Source: Planctomycetota bacterium (lineage in GTDB: Bacteria; Planctomycetota; Planctomycetia; Pirellulales; Pirellulaceae). From it: DNA of 35,229 nt. Location: positions 1 to 35,229 of the forward strand of contig JAGWWZ010000035.1 of the NCBI GenBank assembly GCA_018970165.1, in the 5' to 3' direction. This document shows, one piece after another, positions 6,818 through 13,931 of this stretch; positions within the stretch are counted from its first letter, which is position 1; the number at the start of each line of letters is the position of its first letter. The position numbers and the translations under genes were made by a program. The notes beneath the pieces are model-generated. The model saw only the letters and a list, made by a program, of their open reading frames with translations, did not search any database and had not been told where the DNA came from.

Positions 6818-9727
6818 ATGACGATGTTCTTCCGCTCGGTCCGCAGTTTCTCCCTATCGATCGCCTTATGCGCGATGGGAATCGTGTCGGTTCCGGTATT
6901 GGCCCAAGAGCCAGCACCCGCGCAGGCACAGCCTGCCGCGCAGCCTCAGCCTCCTGCGCAGCCTCAGCCTCCTGCGCAGCCTCAGCCTCTTGCGCAGGCA
7001 CCTGACTTTGTGAATCGTGTGCTGCCGCTGTTGCGAGCCAACTGCCAAGCGTGCCACAACGCGCAGAAGTCGGAGGGTGGCCTCAACTTGGAGACGTTGG
7101 CGTTGTTGACCAAGGGTGGAGACAGCGGTGCGTCGATCGTAGCTGGCAAGTCGGCTGAAAGTGAGTTGCTCGTGCGGATCTTGGCAACCGACGAGAGCGC
7201 GATGCCTCCGGCGAACAACTCCGTCGGTGCGAAGCGATTGACTCCTGAGGAAGCTGCGTTGGTTGCTGCGTGGATCGATGCAGGTGCGCCCGAGGGTGTG
7301 ATGGCTGCTGCCAACACCATGCAATGGAAACTGCTTCCCGATGGTGTGCGACCGATCTACACGATCGATGCGACGGGCGACAGCCAATTCGTCGCCGTGG
7401 GGCGAGGCAATCTGGCTTCGGTCTATCGCTGGCCGGGGCTGGATGGTGCCAAGGATGTCTTTCCGTTGATCGATCCTGCAACACAAGCGGAACTGCAAAC
7501 CACATCTCCGGTTTCTCATTTGGACTTGGTTCAGTCGATTGCGATCAGCCCGGATGGTTCGCGTGTTGCATCGGGCGGGTTTCGGGATCTGAAGATTTGG
7601 CGGCGCGATAGCGGTCCGTTCACGGACAGTTTGGTCGAAATGATGCGAGGCAGTCGATTGCTGCTCAGTTCTCCCGACAGCGCTCGGATCGCGAAGGCAA
7701 CGCATACTCCCACGATTGAGATCCTGAAGACTTCGCCCGCTCAGGTGACACATCGTTTGATTTGTCCTGCTCCAGTTACCGGTATGGCGTGGTCTCAAGA
7801 TGGTCTTCGATTGATCGTGGCGACTGCGGATACTTCGGTGCATCAATTTGTTATGAATTTTGAGGAGGGGGCTGAAGTCCGCGAGGTCCGACCTCAATGG
7901 ACCGCCAAAGTGGAACAGGCGCTGACCGATTTGGTGGTTGTCGATGCTCAATCGTTCGTAGGGCGAACCGCAGATCGCAAACTGCAATGGTGGACGGCGA
8001 CTCCGGGGGCCGATGCGAGTCAAGTGACTCTGGCGAAACAAGAACGATTGCTGGATATCGCCGATTCGACGGGGTTGTGCCGATACGAAGAGGGTGGCCA
8101 GCCACGATTGGCGATTGCGCTGGCTGATGGTTCTGTCCGGATCGTGAACGGGGCCGATGGAGCAACGATTCGCGCGCTAGCGCACGGTGCGGCGATCGCC
8201 GCGATCGCTGCGTCGGCCGACAATACCAAGCTGGTGACTGCAGGTGCCGACGGTGTGATCAAGGCATGGAATGTTGCTGATGGTGCGATGCTGTGGGAAC
8301 AGCGAAACGATTACGAATGGGAACGCAAACTGGAGCGGGCCGAGGCGCTGGCTGCTCGGCAAAAGGCGAAAGTGGATCGAGGCACGGCCAAGGTACCGGA
8401 ACTGGAAAAAGCCAAGCAAGCCGAGATGGATGCTCAGACCAAACTGCAAGCGACTCGTGCGATGATCGCGGAGGATCTCGGTAAGAAGCAAGGGGAACTC
8501 GAAGCCCAAGATAAATCGGTTGCCGAAGGGCAGGCAGCGATGGATGCCGCGAAGAAAGCGGTTGAAGAAGCGATGAAGCGGGTCGAGCAAACTCAAAAGG
8601 ATCTCGAGGCTCGTCAGCAAAAACAGCTCGCTGCGCAAAAAGCCAAACAAGATGTCGAGATGAAGCTGGCGACCATGGACAAGACGATCGCGGGTGCTGC
8701 CGCCGCGATCGAAAAGGCCGCTGCAACGTTAGCTCAATTCCAAGCATCGCTGGAACAGGAGAAGGTGAAACTTGCAACGCTCGACCAAGATTCGGCGCAG
8801 ACCAAGATGAGTCAAACACTGGTGCCAGCGGTGAAGACTTTGTTCACCTCCGATCATCGATTTGTGGTGACCGCCCATAACGACGGCTCGATTCGATGGA
8901 TGCGGGCCGATAAGGGAACGACGCAGGCAATCATGCGCGATGGATTCGCGAATTACGTCGGCTGTGTCGCGACGCAGCAGGGAGCATTGCTGGCCGCAAC
9001 CGAAGATGGTCGCGCTGCTGGTTGGCAGTTCGGAAATCGTTGGCGATTGGAGCGAGTGATCGGCAACGCCAAAGAATCCCCATTCAGTGATCGAATCACC
9101 GCACTCGATTGGAGTCAAGATGGCGAGATGCTTGTCGTAGGGAGTGGCGCTCCGAGTCGCTTCGGTGATTTGAAATTGGTTCGGGCTAATGATGGAGCGA
9201 TCGTTAAGGATTGGGGGCAGGTCCACAGCGATTCGATTTTGGTGGCTCGATTCTCACCGGACGGAACGATGATCGCGACGGGAGCCGCGGACAAACTGGT
9301 GCGACTGCATCGTGTAGATGCCGACGTCCCCGCACGGGCCCTAGAGGGTCACACTCATCACGTGCTCGGCGTTGCGTGGCATGACGATGGTCATTGGTTG
9401 GCAAGTTCAAGCGCGGATAATAGCGTCAAGGTCTGGGATGTGGAGACCGGTTCGGCGGTTCGAACGATCCCTGGGTTTGGCAAGGAGGTGACGGCGTTAT
9501 CGTTTGTGGGTCGATCTACGCAAATCTTATCGACTTCGGCCGATCAGCAGACGAGGTTGCATGATGCAGCCAACGGGAACTTGATCCGAGCGATGGGTGG
9601 TCCTGGGGATGCGATGTACTGTGCGATCGCCGCGGGCAAGTCGGCGTTAGCATTCGCAGGCGGCCAAGAAGGAGTCCTATGGGTCTGGCAACTCGACAAC
9701 GGCCAAGCGCTGCAACAGTTGAAGTAG
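6818..9727 (+). CDS. c-type cytochrome (PSCyt1) / WD40 / coiled-coil protein
   Basis: The reading frame is open from 6542, but the start is placed at 6818, where a signal peptide begins (MTMFFRSVRSFSLSIALCAM, cleavage about A29); this gives 969 residues. Residues 30-61 are a Pro/Gln/Ala linker encoded by three 18-bp repeats. A PSCyt1-type domain follows with CQACH (C76, C79, H80) and the partner segment SEGGLNLETL. WD40-like repeats occupy about 160-500 (SPDGSRVASGG, DGVIKAWNVADGAML). A long Lys/Glu/Ala/Gln coiled coil covers about 501-661. More WD40 repeats follow to the end (FSPDGTMIATGAADKLVRL, SSSADNSVKVWDVETG). It closes the four-gene operon. Haem binding and a scaffold role are inferred from the family. 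The coil splitting the propeller is the notable feature. Confidence 0.88.
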   Translation: MTMFFRSVRSFSLSIALCAMGIVSVPVLAQEPAPAQAQPAAQPQPPAQPQPPAQPQPLAQAPDFVNRVLPLLRANCQACHNAQKSEGGLNLETLALLTKGGDSGASIVAGKSAESELLVRILATDESAMPPANNSVGAKRLTPEEAALVAAWIDAGAPEGVMAAANTMQWKLLPDGVRPIYTIDATGDSQFVAVGRGNLASVYRWPGLDGAKDVFPLIDPATQAELQTTSPVSHLDLVQSIAISPDGSRVASGGFRDLKIWRRDSGPFTDSLVEMMRGSRLLLSSPDSARIAKATHTPTIEILKTSPAQVTHRLICPAPVTGMAWSQDGLRLIVATADTSVHQFVMNFEEGAEVREVRPQWTAKVEQALTDLVVVDAQSFVGRTADRKLQWWTATPGADASQVTLAKQERLLDIADSTGLCRYEEGGQPRLAIALADGSVRIVNGADGATIRALAHGAAIAAIAASADNTKLVTAGADGVIKAWNVADGAMLWEQRNDYEWERKLERAEALAARQKAKVDRGTAKVPELEKAKQAEMDAQTKLQATRAMIAEDLGKKQGELEAQDKSVAEGQAAMDAAKKAVEEAMKRVEQTQKDLEARQQKQLAAQKAKQDVEMKLATMDKTIAGAAAAIEKAAATLAQFQASLEQEKVKLATLDQDSAQTKMSQTLVPAVKTLFTSDHRFVVTAHNDGSIRWMRADKGTTQAIMRDGFANYVGCVATQQGALLAATEDGRAAGWQFGNRWRLERVIGNAKESPFSDRITALDWSQDGEMLVVGSGAPSRFGDLKLVRANDGAIVKDWGQVHSDSILVARFSPDGTMIATGAADKLVRLHRVDADVPARALEGHTHHVLGVAWHDDGHWLASSSADNSVKVWDVETGSAVRTIPGFGKEVTALSFVGRSTQILSTSADQQTRLHDAANGNLIRAMGGPGDAMYCAIAAGKSALAFAGGQEGVLWVWQLDNGQALQQLK
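6941..6994 (+). repeat. In-frame 18-bp tandem repeat, three copies
   Basis: Three copies of CAGCCTCAGCCTCCTGCG (6941-6958, 6959-6976, 6977-6994; the last differs by one base) encode QPQPPA units in the linker between the signal peptide and the cytochrome domain. Copy number is a likely site of length change between strains. Confidence 0.9.
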
Positions 9728-9751
9728 TCGGCAGTGGGCTTTTTGGTTTTT

Positions 9752-10233
9752 GTTAGCCGAAGTGCGCGAGCACTCGGGTGGGAACTGAGGTAAACATTGC
9801 GATGTCCTGCGCACTTCCACCCGGCTGCTTGCGCATCTCGGCTAACATTTTATGGGTGCTTTGCACCGGGCGGATTTGGATTTAATGCTAGCCGAATGGG
9901 CGCGAGCCCTCGGGTTTGAAGTGAGGCAAACGTGGCGATGTCTTGCGCGCTTCCACCCGGATGCTTGCGCATCTCGGCTAACATTTTATGGGTGCTTCGC
10001 ACCGGGCGGATTTGGATTTAATGCTAGCCGAATGGGCGCGAACCCTCGGGTGGCTGTTGGTTCTAATGTTAGCCGAAGTGCGCGAGCACTCGGGTGGGAA
10101 CTGAGGTAGACATTGCCATGTCGTACACACTTCCACCCGGCTGCTTGCGCATCTCGGCTAACATTTTGTGGGTGCTTTGCACCGGGCGGATTTGGACTTA
10201 ATGCTAGCCGAATGGGCGCGAGCACTCGCGTGG
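9752..10233. repeat. RAYT-flanking REP array, left half (about 135-bp period)
   Basis: Forward REP-like elements (GTTAGCCGAA...GCGCGAGC...CTCGGGTGG, about 30 bases) start at 9752, 9887, 10023, 10068 and 10203. Reverse copies (CCACCCGG...GCTTGCGC...CGGCTAAC) lie at 9817-9846, 9953-9982 and 10133-10162. Between a forward and its reverse copy is a conserved stretch of about 35 bases beginning GAACTGAGG or GAAGTGAGG. Between a reverse copy and the next forward one is a conserved stretch of about 40 bases with a small hairpin, GGTGC-TTT-GCACC (for example 9855-9867). Complete units repeat every 135-136 bases. No protein is credible here. Confidence 0.9.
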
Positions 10234-10279
10234 CTGTTTCACTGCGGTGACTCATGTCTTACAGGAAGGACTTCCAAAA

Positions 10280-10789
10280 ATGTATAGCGATCCACTGTCT
10301 TTCTTCATTACGTGGACTTGTTATGGAACTTGGCTACCTGGCGACGATCGCGGTTGGACAAAATGGCAAAAGGGAGAGAGTATCCCACAACCGCGTCTTG
10401 CTGATTGGTGTCGTGAGCACATGACTGAGAACCCACTATTTTTAGATGAAAACCAACGGAACACCGTCAATGATACGGTTGCTCTGCATTGCCAAATCCG
10501 TGGATGGTATCTTCACGCAGTGAACTGCCGATCGAATCACTGCCACACCGTTGTTACAGCTAGTAGTCATGATGGTGAACAAGTACGAGATCAGTTGAAG
10601 TCATGGTGCAAACGCAAGCTCAAGGATGCGGACAAGTCTCGCGGGATCGACGATACGGGGCTACGCGAGAAATGGTGGACTGGTAACGGTAGCGTCAGAT
10701 ACTTGTTTGACGAGGAATCGCTCGAAGCAGCCATACGATATACGCTTGAGGCACAGGATGCCGGTGGCTCGACAGGTGCCTTGGATTAG
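10280..10789 (+). CDS. REP-associated tyrosine transposase (RAYT, Y1/HUH family)
   Basis: A 169-residue single-strand DNA transposase-like protein. An AGGAAGGA at 10263-10270 lies 9 bases before the ATG at 10280, making this a better start than the GTG at 10247. Visible signatures are ITWTCYGTWLPGDDRGW at the N-terminus, LHAVNCRSNHCHTVV (the HUH metal-binding motif as HCH), SWCKRKLKDAD, WWTGNGSVRYLFDEESL and the C-terminal helix AIRYTLEAQD carrying the likely catalytic tyrosine. The length is usual for the family, so the gene appears intact. In other bacteria RAYTs recognise and cleave REP hairpins and are usually single-copy and flanked by REPs, as here. The gene is more A/T-rich than its neighbours, suggesting transfer. 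It lies between two directly oriented REPs (ending 10233 and starting 10810). Confidence 0.88.
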   Translation: MYSDPLSFFITWTCYGTWLPGDDRGWTKWQKGESIPQPRLADWCREHMTENPLFLDENQRNTVNDTVALHCQIRGWYLHAVNCRSNHCHTVVTASSHDGEQVRDQLKSWCKRKLKDADKSRGIDDTGLREKWWTGNGSVRYLFDEESLEAAIRYTLEAQDAGGSTGALD

Positions 10790-10809
10790 CAAAAAAGCAT
10801 GAATTCGTT

Positions 10810-11265
10810 GTTAGCGGAATGAGCGCGAGCACCCGGGTGGCTGTTCGGATTTTGTTAGCCGAATGGGCGCGAGCCCTCGGGTGGGAACTGAGGCAAACGT
10901 GGCCATGTCGTACACACTTCAACCCGGATGCTTGCGCATCTCGGCTAACATTTTATGGGTGCTTCGCACCGAAGAGTGGGGGCCAATGTTAGCCGAATGG
11001 GCGCGAGCCCTCGGGTGGGAACTGGGGTAGACATTGCGATGTCGTACACACTTCCACCCGGATGCTTGCGCATCTCGGCTAACATTTTACGGATGCTTCG
11101 CACCGGGCGAATTTGGGTTTCATGTTAGCCGAACGGGCGCGAGCCATCTTGCCCTACGTGAATCATCGAGGCATCCATCAACCGGAACGCGCTAGCGTCT
11201 GGTTCGAGCCGTCAGGAACATTGCCACGTTTGCCACAGTTCAAACCGGGGGCTTGCGCCGGCTAA
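10810..11265. repeat. RAYT-flanking REP array, right half
   Basis: Forward elements start at 10810, 10854, 10988 and 11124 (the last truncated after GCGCGAGCC at 11145). Reverse copies lie at 10920-10949 and 11054-11083, with a degenerate one at 11241-11265 (AAACCGGGGGCTTGCGCCGG). Starts at 10854, 10988 and 11124 keep the 134-136-base period of the left half. The conserved inter-element stretches, including the GGTGC...GCACC-type hairpin, are present at 10957-10970 in altered form. The array decays towards 11265. Confidence 0.88.
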
Positions 11266-11267
11266 CG

Positions 11268-11392
11268 CCCTGCGGCTGATGAGGTGGTCGATTGACTAGC
11301 AGCCCAAGAATTAGGATCGATTGCAAAACGACCACGGCTGCGCCAGCGATGAGGAATCCTCGGTATTCGCCTGCCACTGCACAATGAGTTAG
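11268..11392 (-). pseudogene. Possible remnant of a sensor histidine kinase transmembrane segment
   Basis: On the minus strand a frame of about 40 codons opens after a stop at 11393-11395 and reads AGEYRGFLIAG followed by AVVVLQSILILGLLVNR. This pattern of a single hydrophobic helix with LLxQSxLIxGLLxxR resembles the membrane segment that precedes the kinase module in some sensor histidine kinases. There is no start codon, no kinase motif and no continuation on either side, since the REP array begins at once. It may be debris left when the repeat region formed, or chance. Confidence 0.3.
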
Positions 11393-11395
11393 TCA

Positions 11396-11701
11396 GGTAT
11401 TCGCTCCATTTTCAGTGATGATCAGCCCCTAAAGCATCCCGCAAAGGGGATACACGCGACTTTTACACTCGGGGCAGGGCAGAATATCCTACATTTCCCT
11501 CTGCTAAGGGTGAAAATGCACTATACTTGGGCCTGAGTGGCGATGCATTTTCCTGTCGCCTCGTGGTGGCATCAGAATGCTTCGATTCGGACAGTTCCTA
11601 TGGTCCATCATTGATGCATGGCGATCGAGTCGATCGCAGTTTCTGGTGGGAACACCTTGGAATTTTGTGATTTCTCTTCCTTGTTTTCTTGGAGTGCATG
11701 C
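11396..11701 (+). other. Non-coding leader upstream of the sulfatase gene
   Basis: About 300 bases without a credible gene. It is less G/C-rich than the surroundings and holds several A/T-rich spots, such as TTTTACAC near 11460 and CACTATACTTGGG near 11520, that could be part of a promoter. No spacing of paired -35/-10 boxes was convincing. The upstream in-frame start at 11618 falls in this stretch and is judged not used. Confidence 0.35.
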
Positions 11702-13462
11702 ATGAGTTTCTTCGGTTGCTGTTCTCGTTATATGGGACTGCTAATTAGCGGAGGTTTGGGAGGACTGGTTTTAGCGATTGGCCTAGCGACATCCTCGCCA
11801 CAAGTGAAGACTGCAGAGAAAGAGTCTGTGATCCCGGCTCCGGTAGCGTCCGTAGCCATGACGGCACAAGACGAGGCGCTGAGCCTCTCGCCTGCCGATC
11901 GAAAGGTATTGGCCAATCACAATCGTCTAGTTTCTTCCACTGTTGCGCAAACGGGCAAGAAACCCAATATCATTGTCCTTTGGGGGGACGATATCGGAGT
12001 CCATAACATCAGTGCCTATAACCATGGCATCATGGGCTACCGAACACCGAACATCGATCGGATCGCGAAGGAAGGAGCCCTCTTCACCGACGCGTACTCG
12101 CAACAAAGTTGCACCGCGGGTCGCGCTTCCTTCATCCTCGGACAGCATCCATTCCGCACCGGATTGCTCACCATCGGTATGCCTGGCAGCCCACACGGGA
12201 TCCCCGATTGGACCCCAACTATCGCCGATCTTCTCAAGGAGCAGGGATACTCAACGGGCCAGTTCGGAAAGAATCACCTGGGCGATCAAGACAAACACCT
12301 GCCCACCCTGCACGGGTTCGATGAATTCTTCGGCAACTTGTATCACCTGAACGCCGAAGAAGAACCAGAGACCTATTACTATCCTAAGGATCCCGAGTTC
12401 CGCAAGAAGTATGGACCTCGTGGTGTGCTGTACTGCAAGTCAGACGGTAAAGGAGGCCAGACGATCGAAGACACCGGTCCGCTAACTTCCAAGCGGATGG
12501 AAACCATCGATGAGGAAGTTCACGCGAAAGCGATGGACTTCGTGGATCGCAACGCCAAAGCGGGTAAGCCATTCTTCTTGTGGTACAACAGCACCCGAAT
12601 GCACGTATGGACTCACTTGAAAAAAGAGTCGCAAGGCAAAACCGGTATTGGTCTCTATCCAGATGGCATGGTCGAGCACGACGGCTTTGTCGGAGGTGTG
12701 CTCAAGAAACTGGATGATCTCGGGCTGGCTAACAACACCATCCTGGTCTATGGAACTGACAACGGTGCGGAGACCGCGACATGGCCCGACGGGGGGATTA
12801 CCCCGTTCCATGGCGAAAAAGGAACCACCTGGGAAGGTGGGTTCCGCGTTCCAATGCTCGTCCGTTGGCCTGGTGTGATTCAACCCGGCACCACAATCAA
12901 CACGATCTTCTCGCAAGAAGATTGGCTGCCAACCCTGCTGGCCGCCGCCGGCGAACCCAACATCGTCGAAAAGCTCAAGCAAGGGCACAAGGCCAATGGC
13001 AAGACATTCAAGGTCCATGCCGACGGTTACAACTTTATCCCCTTCTTCAAGGGTGAAGTCGAAAAGGGACCGCGTGAACAGATCTTCTACTTCGGCCAGG
13101 GTGGTGAATTGAATGCCGTCCGATGGAATGACTGGAAAGTCAATTTCGCATCGATGGAAGGGAACATCGCGACCGGCACACGCATGGTGACCGGATGGCC
13201 GCTGATCGTGAATCTCAAAGCAGATCCCTACGAAAAGATGCCGCACGAATCTGCCATGTATCTCCGCTGGTATGGAGACAACATTTGGCTCTTCGTCCCC
13301 GTCCAAGCGGAATTGAAGAAGTTCCTGATGACGATCCCGCAATTCCCGTTCCAACAGGGAAGCAGCCTCAATGCGGCAGGGATCAACTACCAGACCCTCA
13401 AAGCAGCCGAAGCTTTGAAACGGCTGAACGAGCTGGAATCCTTAGGGACACCCGGTAACTAG
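11702..13462 (+). CDS. Arylsulfatase (type I, formylglycine-dependent)
   Basis: A 586-residue sulfatase from the ATG at 11702, which has a TTGGAG about 10 bases upstream and opens a hydrophobic export segment (YMGLLISGG onward). A frame extension to 11618 would bury that segment. It hydrolyses sulfate esters, using a cysteine converted to formylglycine: CTAGR at C137 matches C-x-P/A-x-R. Metal-site residues are visible in NIIVLWGDDIG and YGTDNGAE, and GKNHLGD carries the usual Lys/His. The chain is full length for the family, and the C-terminal part (RWNDWKVNFAS) matches the sulfatase second domain. It needs an external formylglycine-generating enzyme, not seen in this window. Planctomycetes carry many such enzymes for sulfated polysaccharides; the actual substrate is not visible. 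A strong terminator follows directly. Confidence 0.93.
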   Translation: MSFFGCCSRYMGLLISGGLGGLVLAIGLATSSPQVKTAEKESVIPAPVASVAMTAQDEALSLSPADRKVLANHNRLVSSTVAQTGKKPNIIVLWGDDIGVHNISAYNHGIMGYRTPNIDRIAKEGALFTDAYSQQSCTAGRASFILGQHPFRTGLLTIGMPGSPHGIPDWTPTIADLLKEQGYSTGQFGKNHLGDQDKHLPTLHGFDEFFGNLYHLNAEEEPETYYYPKDPEFRKKYGPRGVLYCKSDGKGGQTIEDTGPLTSKRMETIDEEVHAKAMDFVDRNAKAGKPFFLWYNSTRMHVWTHLKKESQGKTGIGLYPDGMVEHDGFVGGVLKKLDDLGLANNTILVYGTDNGAETATWPDGGITPFHGEKGTTWEGGFRVPMLVRWPGVIQPGTTINTIFSQEDWLPTLLAAAGEPNIVEKLKQGHKANGKTFKVHADGYNFIPFFKGEVEKGPREQIFYFGQGGELNAVRWNDWKVNFASMEGNIATGTRMVTGWPLIVNLKADPYEKMPHESAMYLRWYGDNIWLFVPVQAELKKFLMTIPQFPFQQGSSLNAAGINYQTLKAAEALKRLNELESLGTPGN

Positions 13463-13494
13463 ATCGACATCTTGAACGTTGATTGATCGATCAC

Positions 13495-13531
13495 ACCGGT
13501 CGTCGGATTCAGGTCCGGCGACCGGTTTTTT
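13495..13531 (+). terminator. Rho-independent terminator after the sulfatase gene
   Basis: ACCGGTCGTCGGA, a 6-base loop (TTCAGG) and TCCGGCGACCGGT form a 13-bp stem with one U-G pair, ending in a run of T (13525-13531). It begins 33 bases after the sulfatase stop codon. Confidence 0.9.
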
Positions 13532-13538
13532 GTTGGCC

Positions 13539-13580
13539 CAGCGAAGCTGGCAAACCCACCAGCGAAGCTGGCAAACCCAC
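13539..13580. repeat. Perfect 21-bp tandem duplication
   Basis: Two identical copies (13539-13559 and 13560-13580) of a 21-base unit each contain the palindrome CCAGC-GAA-GCTGG or its core AGC-GAA-GCT. It lies between the sulfatase terminator and the second REP family, in a stretch with no gene. Confidence 0.85.
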
Positions 13581-13645
13581 TCGACTATGTAATCAACCTC
13601 GCCCTCACCAACCTCGCCTGCTCAATACCTTGGTCGGGATTATCG

Positions 13646-13773
13646 TAACCCGACGCGTGAGCGAGGGACGCACGAGGGAAAACATCCGCGATCGACGTAA
13701 GTCCATCCCTCGCTTACGCTTCGGGTTAGGATCAACTCGAAAAGCTTTACTTCAAAGCTCACGCTTCGGGTTG
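13646..13773. repeat. Second REP-like family: inverted pair plus a third half-copy
   Basis: A 23-base element at 13646-13668 (TAACCCGACGCGTGAGCG...) has an inverted copy at 13706-13728 differing at two positions, separated by 37 bases. A third, partial copy in the inverse orientation is at 13757-13773 (GCTCACGCTTCGGGTT). The element type, with CCCGA..CG..AGCGAGGGA, looks like an abundant planctomycete intergenic repeat. It is unrelated to the 9752-11265 family. The stretch 13463-13919 holds only these repeats and the terminator. Confidence 0.8.
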
Positions 13774-13919
13774 GGATGGGGTTGAATCCAAAGCGGTAAG
13801 AATATTGCTAGCTATCCGAGACGTTCATTTCGGTCGAGCGATTGAAAATTTTTGAAGATCGGCGCATGCACTCAAGGCAATATTTTCTACGATCCCGCTG
13901 GAAGTATGCATTGGTCAGC

Positions 13920-13927
13920 GAGGAGGG
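13920..13927 (+). promoter_or_regulatory. Strong Shine-Dalgarno that decides the porin start
   Basis: GAGGAGGG ends 4 bases before a GTG at 13932. No other candidate start in this frame (TTG 13842, ATG 13866) has a comparable site. Confidence 0.7.
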
Positions 13928-13931
13928 TACC

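Noticed and set aside
9852-10109. Short frames inside the REP array
   Set aside because: They translate the repeats themselves and repeat with the 135-base period; no start or ribosome-binding support.
10247-10279. GTG start for the RAYT gene
   Set aside because: The ATG at 10280 has an AGGAAGGA at proper spacing and begins the conserved part of the protein.
9752-11265. CRISPR array
   Set aside because: The repeats alternate in orientation and have conserved, not unique, spacers; there are no cas genes.
12482-13354. 290-codon minus-strand frame opposite the sulfatase
   Set aside because: Antisense shadow; the sulfatase frame has clear catalytic motifs.
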